Assembly: GCA_949282385.1 (NCBI GenBank)
Contig: CASDOP010000012.1
Coordinates: 53,949 to 117,948, forward strand
Origin: an uncultured Clostridia bacterium
GTDB lineage: Bacteria; Bacillota; Clostridia; Christensenellales; Borkfalkiaceae
Reading direction: 5' to 3'
Length of the DNA: 64,000 nt
Shown: piece by piece, positions 41,351 to 50,618 of the stretch
Numbering within the stretch: the first letter of the stretch is position 1
Layout: every line of letters begins with the position of its first letter
Translations under genes and position numbers: made by a program
Notes under the pieces: model-generated
What the model was told of the DNA's origin: nothing
What the model saw: only the letters and a program-made list of their open reading frames with translations
Database searches by the model: none

Positions 41351-42868
41351 ATGGAAAACAATCAGCAGATTTTAACTGAAGAAGAGGCAGAGCGCCTCGC
41401 CGAGCAGGCGCGCATAAGGCGCGAAAAGCTCGCAAAGCTCACCGAAGAGGGCAAGAACCCCTACGAAAAGACCAAGTACGAAGTAACCGCCAATTCCACT
41501 TCCATAAAGGAAAATTTTGAAGCGCTCGAGGGCAAGGAAGTTTCCATTGCCGGCAGGCTCATGTCCCGCCGCATAATGGGCAAGGCTTCCTTTTCGCACA
41601 TCTCCGACAGGGACGGGCTCATTCAGATTTACGTCAAGCGCGACGACGTCGGCGAAGAGGACTACATGTCCTACAAAAAGGACTACGACATAGGCGATAT
41701 AGTCGGCGTAAAGGGCTTCGTATTCAAGACGCAGACGGGCGAGGTTTCGGTTCACTGCACGCATATCGAAATGCTTTCCAAGTCCCTCCGTCCCCTGCCC
41801 GAAAAGCAGCACGGTCTGACCAATATGGACATAAAGTACCGCCAGCGCGACCTCGACTTAATAGTCAATCCCGAGGTGCGAAATACCTTTATCGCGCGCT
41901 CCAAAATCCTCAAGGAAATACGCGCTTACCTCGATAATTTAGGCTATCTCGAAGTGGATACACCCGTACTGACCACGCTCGAAATAGGCGCGGCTGCGCG
42001 CCCCTTCAGAACGCGCCACAACGCGCTCGATATAGACATGTACCTGCGCATAGAGACCGAACTTTACTTAAAGAGGCTCATAGTCGGCGGTCTTGAAAGG
42101 GTGTACGAAGTGGGCAGAATTTTCCGCAACGAGGGCATGGACGCCTTCCACAATCCCGAGTTCACCTCTGTAGAGATGTATCAGGCATATACCGACTACA
42201 AGGGCATGATGGACCTCATCGAAGATCTGTACAGAACGGTAACGAGGAACGTCTGCGGCACGGACAAGATAACATACCAAGGCACGCAGCTCGACATGGG
42301 CGCGCCCTGGAAGCGCATGACGATGAAAGAGGCTGTAAAGCAACACTGCGGCGCGGACTACGACGCATGGGCGGACGACGCCGCGGCGCGCGCGGCTGCA
42401 AAGGCGCTCGGCTGCGAAGTACCCGAGGGCGAAAGAGCTACAAAGGGACACGTTTTAATCGCGCTGTTTGAAACCTTCGTCGAAGACAAGCTCGTTCAGC
42501 CGACCATAATCTACGATTATCCCGTAGAAAACTCTCCCCTTGCAAAGCGCAAGCCTTCCGACCCCGCTTTCACGGAAAGATTTGAATATTTCATCTGCGC
42601 GCACGAATTCGGCAACGCTTTCTCCGAACTCAACGACCCCATCGACCAGAAGCAGCGCTTCATAAGGCAGATAGAGGAAAAGAGGGCGCAGGAACCCGAC
42701 AGCAAGGCGCAGCTCGACGAGGACTTCATAACCGCGCTCGAATACGGTCTTCCCCCCACGGGCGGTCTCGGACTGGGCGTAGACAGGCTGGTTATGCTGC
42801 TCACCGACAGCCCGACGATAAGGGACGTAATTTTATTCCCCACGATGAAACCCCGCCGCAACAACTGA
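41351..42868 (+). CDS. lysS: Lysyl-tRNA synthetase, class II
   Basis: 505 residues. N-terminal helix, OB-fold anticodon domain (about 60-165; VSIAGRLMSRRIMGKASFSH), and a class II catalytic domain with motif 1 (around FLEVDTPVLTT-like YLEVDTPVLT), motif 2 (RVYEVGRIFRNEGMDAFHNPEF, about 257-278) and motif 3 (GGLGLGVDRLVMLLTDSPTIRD, about 470-490). Attaches Lys to tRNA-Lys. Downstream of greA, as in many Firmicutes. Length is normal. Confidence 0.97.
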   Translation: MENNQQILTEEEAERLAEQARIRREKLAKLTEEGKNPYEKTKYEVTANSTSIKENFEALEGKEVSIAGRLMSRRIMGKASFSHISDRDGLIQIYVKRDDVGEEDYMSYKKDYDIGDIVGVKGFVFKTQTGEVSVHCTHIEMLSKSLRPLPEKQHGLTNMDIKYRQRDLDLIVNPEVRNTFIARSKILKEIRAYLDNLGYLEVDTPVLTTLEIGAAARPFRTRHNALDIDMYLRIETELYLKRLIVGGLERVYEVGRIFRNEGMDAFHNPEFTSVEMYQAYTDYKGMMDLIEDLYRTVTRNVCGTDKITYQGTQLDMGAPWKRMTMKEAVKQHCGADYDAWADDAAARAAAKALGCEVPEGERATKGHVLIALFETFVEDKLVQPTIIYDYPVENSPLAKRKPSDPAFTERFEYFICAHEFGNAFSELNDPIDQKQRFIRQIEEKRAQEPDSKAQLDEDFITALEYGLPPTGGLGLGVDRLVMLLTDSPTIRDVILFPTMKPRRNN

Positions 42869-42889
42869 TGGCGGACGCGAAGTGAAATA

Positions 42890-44242
42890 ATGCTTTATAA
42901 CTACGAAATTCTCAATCAGCTTAACAAGTACAAGGGCAAGGACCGCAACAGAATGCACATGCCGGGACATAAGAACGTCTTTTCGTTCTCCCGCGCGTTT
43001 CCCGTTGCGCCCATAGACGTAACCGAGCTGAGCTTTTCGGACGATTTGCAGAGCGCGCACGGCGCAATAGACAGGGCGCAGCGCGACATAGCCGAAATAG
43101 TCGGCGCGAAGAGGGCTTACATCACCACCGACGGCTCGTCCTCGGGCGTGATGGCGTGCATATACGTCGCGTCAAAATTCGGCAATAAAATAATAGTTCC
43201 CCGCAACTCGCACAAGAGCGTGTACAACGCCTGCCGCATACTCGGCGTCGAACCCGTCATAGTTCAGGGCGCGGAGTGCGAGGGCGTGCTTCTTCCCCCC
43301 GACCCCGAGCTTATAGAAAAGCTCATTGTCAACGACGTCAACATAGCGGGACTTATCATAACTTCGCCCGATTACTACGGCAACATCGCCCCCCTCGAAG
43401 ATTACGCGGCGGTGCTCAAAAAGCACTCAAGGTATCTCTTCTGCGACGGCGCGCACGGCGCGCACCTCGGAGCGGAGGAGGGCAGGTACGGCTATTGCGG
43501 AGTGTATGCCGACATGTGGGTGGACGGCGCGCACAAAACGCTGCCCACGCTCACGCAGGGCGCATATGTCTGCGTGAACAACCTCGCTCTTTCGGAACTC
43601 GCGGAAGAGGCGCTGTCGATTTTCAGAACGACTTCGCCGTCATATCCTGTAATGGCTTCGGTGGAGTACGGCGTAAAATATTTCAAGAACAATCCCAAAA
43701 CAGCCGAAAGGGCGAAAACCGCCGTTGCGGAGCTTAAAAGTCAGCTTTCCTCGCTCACTTTTTATCCCTCGCAGGACTGGACGAAGCTCGCCCTCGACTG
43801 CAAACCGCTGGATATTTCGCCCGACATCGTGCAGGCGAAACTCGAAAAGCGCGGCATATATCCCGAAATGAACGACGGAAGATATATTTTATTCTATCTT
43901 TCGCCCGCCACCGAACCCTCGCACATAAACGAGATTAAAAACTTTCTTTTGTGGCTGGTAACGCAGAAAAAGCTGCGCGGCACATACAGGGACAAAAAGC
44001 CTCTGCTTCCCCCCGCGGACAGGACGTACAGCTATCTTTACGCCCTCAAGAGCCGCACCGAGTGGATACCTTTAAAGGATAGCAAGGGCAGAATGTGCGC
44101 CGAAAACTGCGGCATAACGCCGCCCTGCTTCCCCGTCATAGTCGCGGGCGAAATGATAACCGCGCGCGCAATCGAATTGCTTTCAGACAGCGCGAACACC
44201 TTCGGACTGCAGTCGGGCAAAATCAAAGTGGTAAAAAAATGA
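42890..44242 (+). CDS. Orn/Lys/Arg decarboxylase-family protein (SpeA/YaaO-like)
   Basis: 450 residues. Starts with RMHMPGHKNVFSFSRAFP, the family's N-terminal signature, followed by the PLP-binding region ITTDGSSSGVMACIYVASKF (about 84-103), DGAHGAHLG and VDGAHKTLPTLTQGAYV (about 214-230; PLP-Lys). It probably removes CO2 from arginine, lysine or ornithine to make a polyamine; substrate uncertain. Its stop overlaps the tmk start (ATGA), the same yaaO-tmk order as in Bacillus. Confidence 0.88.
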   Translation: MLYNYEILNQLNKYKGKDRNRMHMPGHKNVFSFSRAFPVAPIDVTELSFSDDLQSAHGAIDRAQRDIAEIVGAKRAYITTDGSSSGVMACIYVASKFGNKIIVPRNSHKSVYNACRILGVEPVIVQGAECEGVLLPPDPELIEKLIVNDVNIAGLIITSPDYYGNIAPLEDYAAVLKKHSRYLFCDGAHGAHLGAEEGRYGYCGVYADMWVDGAHKTLPTLTQGAYVCVNNLALSELAEEALSIFRTTSPSYPVMASVEYGVKYFKNNPKTAERAKTAVAELKSQLSSLTFYPSQDWTKLALDCKPLDISPDIVQAKLEKRGIYPEMNDGRYILFYLSPATEPSHINEIKNFLLWLVTQKKLRGTYRDKKPLLPPADRTYSYLYALKSRTEWIPLKDSKGRMCAENCGITPPCFPVIVAGEMITARAIELLSDSANTFGLQSGKIKVVKK

Positions 44243-44859
44243 AGGGCAAACTTATAACTTTCGAAGGTTGCGAAGGCTCGGGCAAGAGTACCCAGCTTAA
44301 ACTCCTCGCGGAAAAACTCGATAATCTCGGCGTCGATTACATCATGACGCGCGAACCTGGCGGCAGCGCCATCGCCGAACAGATACGCGCCGTCATTCTC
44401 GACGGCAAAAATACCGCCATGTGCGACGAGTGCGAGGCGCTTTTGTACGCCGCATCGAGGGTGCAGCTTTTAAAGGAAGTAATCGTTCCCGCGCTCGAAA
44501 GCGGCAAGCTGGTCGTGTGCGACAGGTATGTCGATTCCTCGCTCGCTTATCAGGGCATAGCGCGCGGTCTGGGCGAAGATTTCATCGCCTCGATAAACGC
44601 CGCCGCTCTGGGAAAATATTCGCCCGACATGACAATTTTCCTCGATATTTCCCCCGAGGACGCGTTCAGACGCAAGAACGGCGCCGATAAGGACGACAGA
44701 ATGGAACAGCAGGGCATGGCTTTCCACAAAAAGGTTTACCAGGGCTATCGCCGCCTCGCAGAAAAATACCCTCGCATACGCTCCGTCGACTGCTCGGGCA
44801 CGAAGTACGAAACGAGCGATAAAATCTGGCAGCTTTTCAGGCAAAACGGCATAGTCTGA
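44239..44859 (+). CDS. tmk: Thymidylate kinase
   Basis: 206 residues from the ATG at 44239, overlapping the previous stop; an in-frame start 48 codons earlier lies in that gene. It phosphorylates dTMP to dTDP. P-loop FEGCEGSGKSTQLKLL (about 7-22), TREPGGSAIAEQIR (about 39-52), DRYVDSSLAYQGIARGLG (about 92-109, substrate Arg) and the lid with RRKNG. Normal length. Followed by a 415-base repeat-bearing gap before holB. Confidence 0.96.
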   Translation: MKGKLITFEGCEGSGKSTQLKLLAEKLDNLGVDYIMTREPGGSAIAEQIRAVILDGKNTAMCDECEALLYAASRVQLLKEVIVPALESGKLVVCDRYVDSSLAYQGIARGLGEDFIASINAAALGKYSPDMTIFLDISPEDAFRRKNGADKDDRMEQQGMAFHKKVYQGYRRLAEKYPRIRSVDCSGTKYETSDKIWQLFRQNGIV

Positions 44860-45274
44860 AAAATTTTTTCAGCCTTAAGCTGCGCTTCAAGGTTTAAAAA
44901 CTTCACTCATGCGTTTTTCGCAGGCGGCGCACAGTCGCGCATGTTTAAGCCGCGCCGTACGCGTTTAAAAGCTCGCAGCCGCGCGCGTTTCAGAATGGAC
45001 AGAGTTAATGCGGCGGCATAATCGAGTTTTTGCGCCGTTTGACGGCGGCATATGCTCGGTTTATCCGTTCCGCGCGCGAAAGCGGCGGAACATGCGGGAA
45101 AAAAGTTATGAAGCCGCCAAAACATAATTTACCGCGGCATATGTGCGGACAAACGACAGACGGGCAAAAAAAGATTTGCGTTCGATTGACCGCGGCATAT
45201 GCGCGGGGCATTTAATTTAAGTTTACTAAAATTTCATTGAAAAAATAGATATGTTCGCGGAGCGCGGGAGAAAT
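44860..45274. other. Spacer with dispersed CGGCATATG-GCGG repeats
   Basis: No gene supported. Three copies of the dispersed motif: 45044-45059 (GGCGGCATATGCTCGG), 45134-45154 (GCGGCATATGTGCGGACAAA) and 45191-45213 (CGCGGCATATGCGCGGGGCA), with degenerate GC-rich words before them. Confidence 0.55.
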
Positions 45275-46204
45275 ATGCAAACATTGTTGTCGCAAACAAC
45301 TGCATATAAAATTTTAACGGGCGACGTCAGGTCTGAACGCGCGTCGCACGCCTATCTTTTATATTTTTCCGACGCGGCGAACCTGCGCGAGGCGGTAAAA
45401 TATTTTGCCGTGGCGCTCTACGGGGCGAAGCCGCGCTCGAGGGAAGAAAAACTTATAGAGAGCGAAAGCTTTTCGGACGTAAAAATTTTTCCCGCGGAGG
45501 GCAAAAAACTTTCTGTCGCCGATGCGGACGAAATTTCTTCCGACTGCGCATTAAAGCCCATAGAGGGAACAAAAAAGATATACGCGATAACTTCGTTTGA
45601 AGAAGCTTCCGCCGTCGTGCAGAACAAACTTTTAAAGGTGCTGGAAGAGCCGCCCGCGGGCGTGCATTTTCTGCTGGGCGCAACCTCGCTTTCGCCCGTG
45701 TTGCAGACGATAATTTCGCGCGTGAGGCTTTTAGAAATTCAGCCCTTTTCGCCCGAACAGATAGCCTCGGCGCTCGTAAGGTCGGGCTGCGACGGCGAAA
45801 GAGCAAAAATCGCCGCGGAAAGCTGCGGCGGAATACTCGGACAGGCTCAGGCAATGGCGTCGGGAGCGTGGTTCGACGAAGTTCTGCAAGCCGCAGAGGA
45901 GATTTGCCGTGCGGACACGATGGCAAAAGCGGGCGACATATGCTTAAAGTACGGCGATACGCCGCACAGGGAAGAGCTTTTGCGTCAGGTTCAGCGCATC
46001 TATTTTTCCCGCCTTACGGACTGCGTAAAAAGGGGCAAAAAAAGCGACGGCGCGTTCTGTCTTTCCGCTCTTTCCCTTGCGGTAAGTTCGGTGGACGGCG
46101 CGCTTTCGGACTTAAAATTCAACGCGAATTTTTCCAATCTTTTATACGATTTCGCGCTTAAAGTAATAACGGAGAACAACAGATGGAAAAAATTGTCGGA
46201 ATAA
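45275..46204 (+). CDS. holB: DNA polymerase III delta-prime-like subunit
   Basis: 309 residues from the ATG at 45275 with GGGAG upstream; an upstream ATG at 45251 is less likely. AAA+-type clamp-loader fold without a functional P-loop: N-terminal SHAYLLYFSD, SVADADEISSDC, ASAVVQNKLLKVLEEPPAGV (about 115-134), LGATSLSPVLQTIISRVRLL (sensor 1 with SRC-like arginine SRV, about 137-156). Delta-prime helps load the clamp; ricT overlaps its end by 22 bases, the standard Firmicute order tmk-holB-ricT. Confidence 0.9.
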   Translation: MQTLLSQTTAYKILTGDVRSERASHAYLLYFSDAANLREAVKYFAVALYGAKPRSREEKLIESESFSDVKIFPAEGKKLSVADADEISSDCALKPIEGTKKIYAITSFEEASAVVQNKLLKVLEEPPAGVHFLLGATSLSPVLQTIISRVRLLEIQPFSPEQIASALVRSGCDGERAKIAAESCGGILGQAQAMASGAWFDEVLQAAEEICRADTMAKAGDICLKYGDTPHREELLRQVQRIYFSRLTDCVKRGKKSDGAFCLSALSLAVSSVDGALSDLKFNANFSNLLYDFALKVITENNRWKKLSE

Positions 46205-47064
46205 AATTCAAAAACAGCGCAAAGGTGTATTACTTTGCCCCCGGCAACGGCGAGTACGAAAAGGATACTGACGTAATCGTCGAAACGTCGCGCGGCATAG
46301 AATATGCCACCGTCGCCGTTCCCGTCTGCGAAGTGGAGGACGACAAGATAGTTTCGCCCTTAAAGCCCGTCATAAGAAAGGCTACGGACAAGGACAGGGA
46401 AACGGTTGCGCGCAACGAAGCGCGCAAGGACGGCGCAATCAAGCTCGCGCGCGAAAAGGCGGAAAAGTGCGGGCTGGAAATGAAGATTATAGACTGCGAG
46501 TTCACATTCGACGGCAGCAAAGTCATTTTTTATTTCACCGCAGAAGGCAGGGTGGATTTCAGAGAGCTGGTAAAAGAGCTTTCCGCAGCCTTCCGCCTGA
46601 GAATTGAGTTGCGCCAGATAGGCATACGCGACGAAATCAAGATGATAGGCGGTCTCGCTCCCTGCGGCAGGGAATGCTGCTGCTCGAGCTGCATGCCCGA
46701 TTTCCGCAAAGTATCGATAAAAATGGCAAAAAACCAGGGGCTTTCGCTCAATCCCGGCAAAATTTCGGGACTGTGCGGCAGGCTCATGTGCTGCCTTTCG
46801 TATGAAAACGAGTATTACGCCGAAGCCTGCAAAAAAGTTCCCAAGGTCGGCGGCGAGGTAATAACCCCCGACGGCAAGGGACAGGTTGTCAACGTCAATA
46901 TGCTCAAGATGGAAGCAAAGGTCAAGATAGAGCAAAAGGATGCTGTGAGCTACCGCGACTATAAGGTGGACGAGCTGAAGTTCCGCCGCGGCGGCGCTCC
47001 CGACAGAGAAGAGCTGTCCGAAGAGGAGAAAAACAATCCCGAATTAAAAAATTTGACGGATTAA
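46183..47064 (+). CDS. ricT: PSP1-domain protein RicT (YaaT)
   Basis: 293 residues. PSP1 domain across about 60-150; then the cluster GGLAPCGRECCCSSCMPDF (about 158-176) and GLCGRLMCCL (about 198-207), with the conserved cysteines that hold an Fe-S cluster in the RicAFT complex. In Bacillus this complex controls Y-complex RNA processing by RNase Y and sporulation. It overlaps holB by 22 bases. The last 30 residues are acidic. Confidence 0.92.
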   Translation: MEKIVGIKFKNSAKVYYFAPGNGEYEKDTDVIVETSRGIEYATVAVPVCEVEDDKIVSPLKPVIRKATDKDRETVARNEARKDGAIKLAREKAEKCGLEMKIIDCEFTFDGSKVIFYFTAEGRVDFRELVKELSAAFRLRIELRQIGIRDEIKMIGGLAPCGRECCCSSCMPDFRKVSIKMAKNQGLSLNPGKISGLCGRLMCCLSYENEYYAEACKKVPKVGGEVITPDGKGQVVNVNMLKMEAKVKIEQKDAVSYRDYKVDELKFRRGGAPDREELSEEEKNNPELKNLTD

Positions 47065-47088
47065 CGAAAAAAAACGGCAACATACCCC

Positions 47089-47117
47089 TTTACACGCGAT
47101 TTTTTGTGTGTTATAAT
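47089..47117 (+). promoter_or_regulatory. Promoter of the ferredoxin gene
   Basis: TTTACA (47089-47094), 17 bases, TATAAT (47112-47117); about 50-base leader ending in GGAGGAGAC. Confidence 0.8.
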
Positions 47118-47169
47118 ACCACTGCGGCGGTATGTTCCGCAAACTTAAAATTCAAATGGAGGAGACAAT

Positions 47170-47340
47170 ATGGCACACGTTATTTCCGACGAATGCGTAA
47201 GCTGTGGCGCATGCGCTGCTACCTGCCCCGTTACTGCTATCTCCGAAGGCGCTGACAAATATGTGGTTGACCCCGCTGTTTGCATCGATTGCGGCGCTTG
47301 CGAAGATGTATGCCCTACCGGCGCAGTTAAGCCCGAATAA
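47170..47340 (+). CDS. 2[4Fe-4S] ferredoxin
   Basis: 56 residues, the classic clostridial size. Two clusters CVSCGACAATCP (residues 9-20) and CIDCGACEDVCP (38-49), each CxxCxxCxxxCP, with the pseudo-two-fold layout. It is the soluble low-potential electron carrier for pyruvate oxidation and hydrogenase. GGAGGAGAC lies before the ATG. Its GCT, GTT and GGC-rich codons differ from neighbours and match those of the SDR gene at 58672, as expected for abundant proteins. Own promoter and terminator. Confidence 0.96.
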   Translation: MAHVISDECVSCGACAATCPVTAISEGADKYVVDPAVCIDCGACEDVCPTGAVKPE

Positions 47341-47352
47341 TCAAGCAAAATG

Positions 47353-47390
47353 AAAGCGGCGCGCAAAAAATTTTGCGCGCCGCTTTTTTT
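47353..47390 (+). terminator. Terminator of the ferredoxin gene
   Basis: 16-bp perfect stem (47353-47368 with 47371-47386, tip partly unpaired) followed by a T-run. It ends just before the trmN6 start. Confidence 0.88.
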
Positions 47391-47401
47391 TCGGTTATAA
47401 T

Positions 47402-48112
47402 ATGATAAAACTCAACGATGGCGAAGTGTGGGAAGAACTCTTCGCCGAAAAAAAGATAATACAAAATTCCTCTCTGTACAGGTTCACCTCGGACAGCATA
47501 CTTCTCTCCCGCTTCGCCCGCGCAAAATACGGCGACGTCGTCGCCGACTTCTGTTCGGGTTGCGGCATAGTGGGACTGCACTTTCTCTGCCTTAATCCGC
47601 AAATATCCTCGGTAACGCTGTTTGAAATGCAGCCGACCCTTTCGGATATGGCGGAAAGAACCATTCAGTTCAACGGTTTTTCCAAGGCAAAGGCAGTCTG
47701 CTCGCGCATTCAGGATTTGGGCAAAGAGTACGACGACGGGTTTTCGCTTATTTTGTGCAATCCGCCCTATGAGCGCGGAGGCTTGAACAATATTTCTTAC
47801 GAAAAAGCCGTCTGCCGCAAGGAAATAACGATAACTGCGGACGAAATACTTTTTTCGGCGTACAAAAAACTTAAGTACGGCGGCAGGCTGAACATAATCA
47901 ACCGCGCCGACCGCCTCGCCGAGATGTTCTACAAGATGAAAGGCTGCAATTTAGAGCCTAAAAAAATGCAGTTCGTCTGCGGCAGGGAGGGCGGCAAACC
48001 CTACCTCGTCATGATAGAGGGCGTTAAGGGCGGCAGACCGGGAATTGAAATTCTTCCGCCCGCAGTCAATTCGCCGACAGTCGGAAAAACTCAGGCGGAG
48101 GACGCAGATTAA
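47402..48112 (+). CDS. tRNA1(Val) adenine-37 N6-methyltransferase-like (TrmN6/YabB)
   Basis: 236 residues. SAM motif I VVADFCSGCGIVGLHFL (about 46-62), FEMQPTLSDMAERT, and the adenine-N6 catalytic motif ILCNPPYERGG (about 117-127; NPPY). Methylates A37 of tRNA-Val in E. coli; homologues sit next to rsmI in Firmicutes, as here. No ribosome site is seen; the ATG is 12 bases after the ferredoxin terminator. The C-terminal 30 residues are a loosely structured tail. Confidence 0.88.
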   Translation: MIKLNDGEVWEELFAEKKIIQNSSLYRFTSDSILLSRFARAKYGDVVADFCSGCGIVGLHFLCLNPQISSVTLFEMQPTLSDMAERTIQFNGFSKAKAVCSRIQDLGKEYDDGFSLILCNPPYERGGLNNISYEKAVCRKEITITADEILFSAYKKLKYGGRLNIINRADRLAEMFYKMKGCNLEPKKMQFVCGREGGKPYLVMIEGVKGGRPGIEILPPAVNSPTVGKTQAEDAD

Positions 48113-48172
48113 ATTTCCGCGCGAGACCCCTTTTTTTCGCGCTCCGCGCGCACGCCGCGCATAAAATTATTT

Positions 48173-49012
48173 ATGGTTTATTTCGTTTCTACACCCATAG
48201 GCAACTTAAAGGATATAACTCTTCGCGCGCTCGACACTCTGCGCGAAGCCGACGTCATATTCTGCGAGGATACCCGCCATTCCATAAAGCTTTTGAATGC
48301 TTACGACATAAAAAAGCCCCTTTTATCCTGTCATAAATTCAACGAGCGCAAAGCGGCGGAAAAAATCGCCGAAGAAGCTGTGCAGGGCAGGAATGTTGCC
48401 GTCATTTCGGACGCGGGCATGCCCGTCATATCCGACCCCGGCAACGTCGTGTGCGCATACCTCAAAGAGCGCGGCGTGCCGTACACGGTAATTCCCGGAG
48501 CAAACGCATTTTTGTCCGCGCTCGTACTTTCGGCTTTCCCCGCAGATAAATTCGCCTTTTTGGGCTTCCTACCCGAAAAGGAGGGCGAGAGGAAGAGGTT
48601 TCTTTCCAAGTATAAGGACTGCGACATGACGCTGTGCTTCCATGTCGCCCCGCAGGACGTGGACAGATATGTTTCCGACATGTTCTCCGTGTTCGGCGAG
48701 CGCGCCGCCTGCGCCGTGCGCGAGATTACAAAAGTGCATGAAGAGGCGGTTTCGTTCTCCCTTTCCGAGGGGCTGCAGGGCGAAAAGCGCGGGGAATACG
48801 TGCTGATAGTAGAGGGTGCGAAGGAGGGCGAAAACAGCCTTTGTTCCCTTTCGGAAGAGGAACATATAACCTACTATATGTCGCATGGAATGACCAAAAA
48901 GGACGCCGTCAAGCAGGCGGCGAGGGACAGGGGCGTTACAAAATCGGAGATGTATAAATTTTCTTTAAAGCTCGGGGGGAATTGCTCGGGCGAAGAAGGT
49001 GAACATGAGTAA
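48173..49012 (+). CDS. rsmI: 16S rRNA 2'-O-ribose C1402 methyltransferase RsmI
   Basis: 279 residues. TP-methylase fold: VSTPIGNLKDITLRALDTL (about 4-22), the hallmark CEDTRHSIKLL (about 31-41), VAVISDAGMPVISDPG (about 76-91) and the PGANAFLSALVLSAFP loop (about 107-122). Length typical. It follows trmN6 after 60 bases and its stop overlaps the start of the next gene. It methylates the ribosomal decoding centre. Confidence 0.95.
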   Translation: MVYFVSTPIGNLKDITLRALDTLREADVIFCEDTRHSIKLLNAYDIKKPLLSCHKFNERKAAEKIAEEAVQGRNVAVISDAGMPVISDPGNVVCAYLKERGVPYTVIPGANAFLSALVLSAFPADKFAFLGFLPEKEGERKRFLSKYKDCDMTLCFHVAPQDVDRYVSDMFSVFGERAACAVREITKVHEEAVSFSLSEGLQGEKRGEYVLIVEGAKEGENSLCSLSEEEHITYYMSHGMTKKDAVKQAARDRGVTKSEMYKFSLKLGGNCSGEEGEHE

Positions 49013-50024
49013 AAAAGATAAAAACGGACTGCCCGAACAGGGCATGACCATTTACGAATACGAGGAAAAGTATGTAAAGCGCCAGAATTCCAAGGGCGCA
49101 AAGCTCGTGCTGTTCATTCTGGCGGGACTTATAGGCATATTCCTCGCGTGGTGTCTCTTTTCCATAACAATGCAGTTATGGCAGATACACGAATACGCAG
49201 GCTATGCGGCTACGGCGATTTCCGTAATACTTTACATATTCCTCTTTATAGTACCCGTCGTAAAAATTTATAAGTCGGACTACTTTGTTACCAACGTCAA
49301 TTCGGCGCATGCTGGCAAGGCGAAAAGGCACAACAAAAAGGTGCGCCGCAACATTGCCTCCAAAATTGTGGACTTCAACAACAGCGTCGACGGCGCGGGC
49401 TGGTACGACGACAAGCTCGTGGGCGACCTCGACGTGGCGTTGAAGAGCGGCGACGACGAGGGACTTAAGGAAGCGCTCACCGCGCTGTACAACGGCAAAG
49501 TTAAAAAGACGGCAAAGGACATAATTTTCAAGTGCTCTATAAAATCTGCGGCATACTCGGCTGTCTCGCAGAGTTCGCGGCTGGACGCGGCTCTCGTTTC
49601 TGTAATCAATCTGCAGATGATAAAGGACATAGTCTTTTTATACGGTTTCCGCCCGTCGGACGCCCGCCTCGTCAAAATATTCGGCGCGGTGCTGCAGAAT
49701 TCGCTCATATCCTACGGTCTGGGCTCAATCAAATTGGGCAACGGCATAGTTAAAACCATGGGCGACGCGGCAAAGGGCATACCTTTCCTCGGCTCTGCCA
49801 TTTCCGCCCTCGTGGACAGTTCCATTCAGGGACTTGCAAACGGCACCATGACGGCTGTAATCGGCTTCCAGACGATAAGGTATCTCAACAAGGAATACAA
49901 GCTGCAGAACATCCTCGACGGCATAGAGATTGCTCAGACGGAAGAAGAGCTCGAAGAGCAGTGCGCTCGCATAGAGGAAGAGCTAAAAAAGCGTCCCAAG
50001 GGCGCTGTGCCGCAGGGCGTGTGA
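49005..50024 (+). CDS. DUF697 membrane protein
   Basis: 339 residues from the ATG at 49005 (GAAGGTGA upstream; a GTG at 48999 is possible). Two N-terminal spans (about 35-57 and 68-92), a soluble middle with KIVDFNNSVDGAGWYDDKL, and a DUF697 region with the hallmark NLQMIKDIVFLYGFRPSDARL (about 205-225) followed by GIPFLGSAISALVD. DUF697 is found in YcjF and era-like membrane proteins; function is unknown. Overlaps rsmI by 8 bases and precedes the HD hydrolase. Confidence 0.8.
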   Translation: MSKKDKNGLPEQGMTIYEYEEKYVKRQNSKGAKLVLFILAGLIGIFLAWCLFSITMQLWQIHEYAGYAATAISVILYIFLFIVPVVKIYKSDYFVTNVNSAHAGKAKRHNKKVRRNIASKIVDFNNSVDGAGWYDDKLVGDLDVALKSGDDEGLKEALTALYNGKVKKTAKDIIFKCSIKSAAYSAVSQSSRLDAALVSVINLQMIKDIVFLYGFRPSDARLVKIFGAVLQNSLISYGLGSIKLGNGIVKTMGDAAKGIPFLGSAISALVDSSIQGLANGTMTAVIGFQTIRYLNKEYKLQNILDGIEIAQTEEELEEQCARIEEELKKRPKGAVPQGV

Positions 50025-50025
50025 T

Positions 50026-50523
50026 ATGATAAGCGACACTGTTGAACGGCTCAAACTCGCCATGATTGAGTTCGACGGCGGCGACGCAAAGCGTATTGCG
50101 CATTTTTTAAAGGTGCATGCCTTTGCAAGACTGCTGTGCATGACGGAGGGTGTGGACGAAACCGCCCGCCTTATAACCGAGTGCGCGGCGCTTGTGCACG
50201 ATGTGGGCATAATTCCCGCAGAAAAGAAGTGGGGCAGGTGCGACGGCAAGGCGCAGGAAGAGCTGGGTCCGCTGTATGCCCGCCAGGTGCTGAAAAGCGC
50301 GCAGGTGCAGGAAGAACTGCACGACAGAATTTGTTACCTTGTAGGTCATCACCACACATATTCGGCTATCGACGGCGTCGATTTTGCCATACTCGTCGAG
50401 GCGGATTTTCTCGTCAACCTGCAAGAAGACGGCGCTTCCCGAGAGGCGATTGTCTGTGCGTATGATAAAATTTTCCGCACGCAGTCGGGAAAGTCGCTCT
50501 GCCGCACGATTTACTCGCTTTAA
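50026..50523 (+). CDS. HD-domain phosphohydrolase
   Basis: 165 residues. Metal site residues: KVHAFARLL (about 29-37, His), AALVHDVGIIPAE (about 54-66, His-Asp), YLVGHHHTY (about 104-112, two His) and FAILVEADFLVN (about 119-130, Asp), the full HD set. Likely a metal-dependent phosphohydrolase of nucleotides or related compounds, of the small HD group. Starts 1 base after the DUF697 gene. Confidence 0.88.
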   Translation: MISDTVERLKLAMIEFDGGDAKRIAHFLKVHAFARLLCMTEGVDETARLITECAALVHDVGIIPAEKKWGRCDGKAQEELGPLYARQVLKSAQVQEELHDRICYLVGHHHTYSAIDGVDFAILVEADFLVNLQEDGASREAIVCAYDKIFRTQSGKSLCRTIYSL

Positions 50524-50575
50524 AATTTACCCGAGGCTTTATTTAGTATTCAAAAGAGTTTAACAACATAGTTTC

Positions 50576-50618
50576 GACCTCCCGCGCGGAAAAACTTTTC
50601 CGCGCGGGAGGTCTTTGT
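50576..50618 (+). terminator. Terminator of the greA-to-HD gene run
   Basis: 17-bp stem (50576-50593 with 50596-50613, tip open) followed by TTTGTTC. Confidence 0.8.
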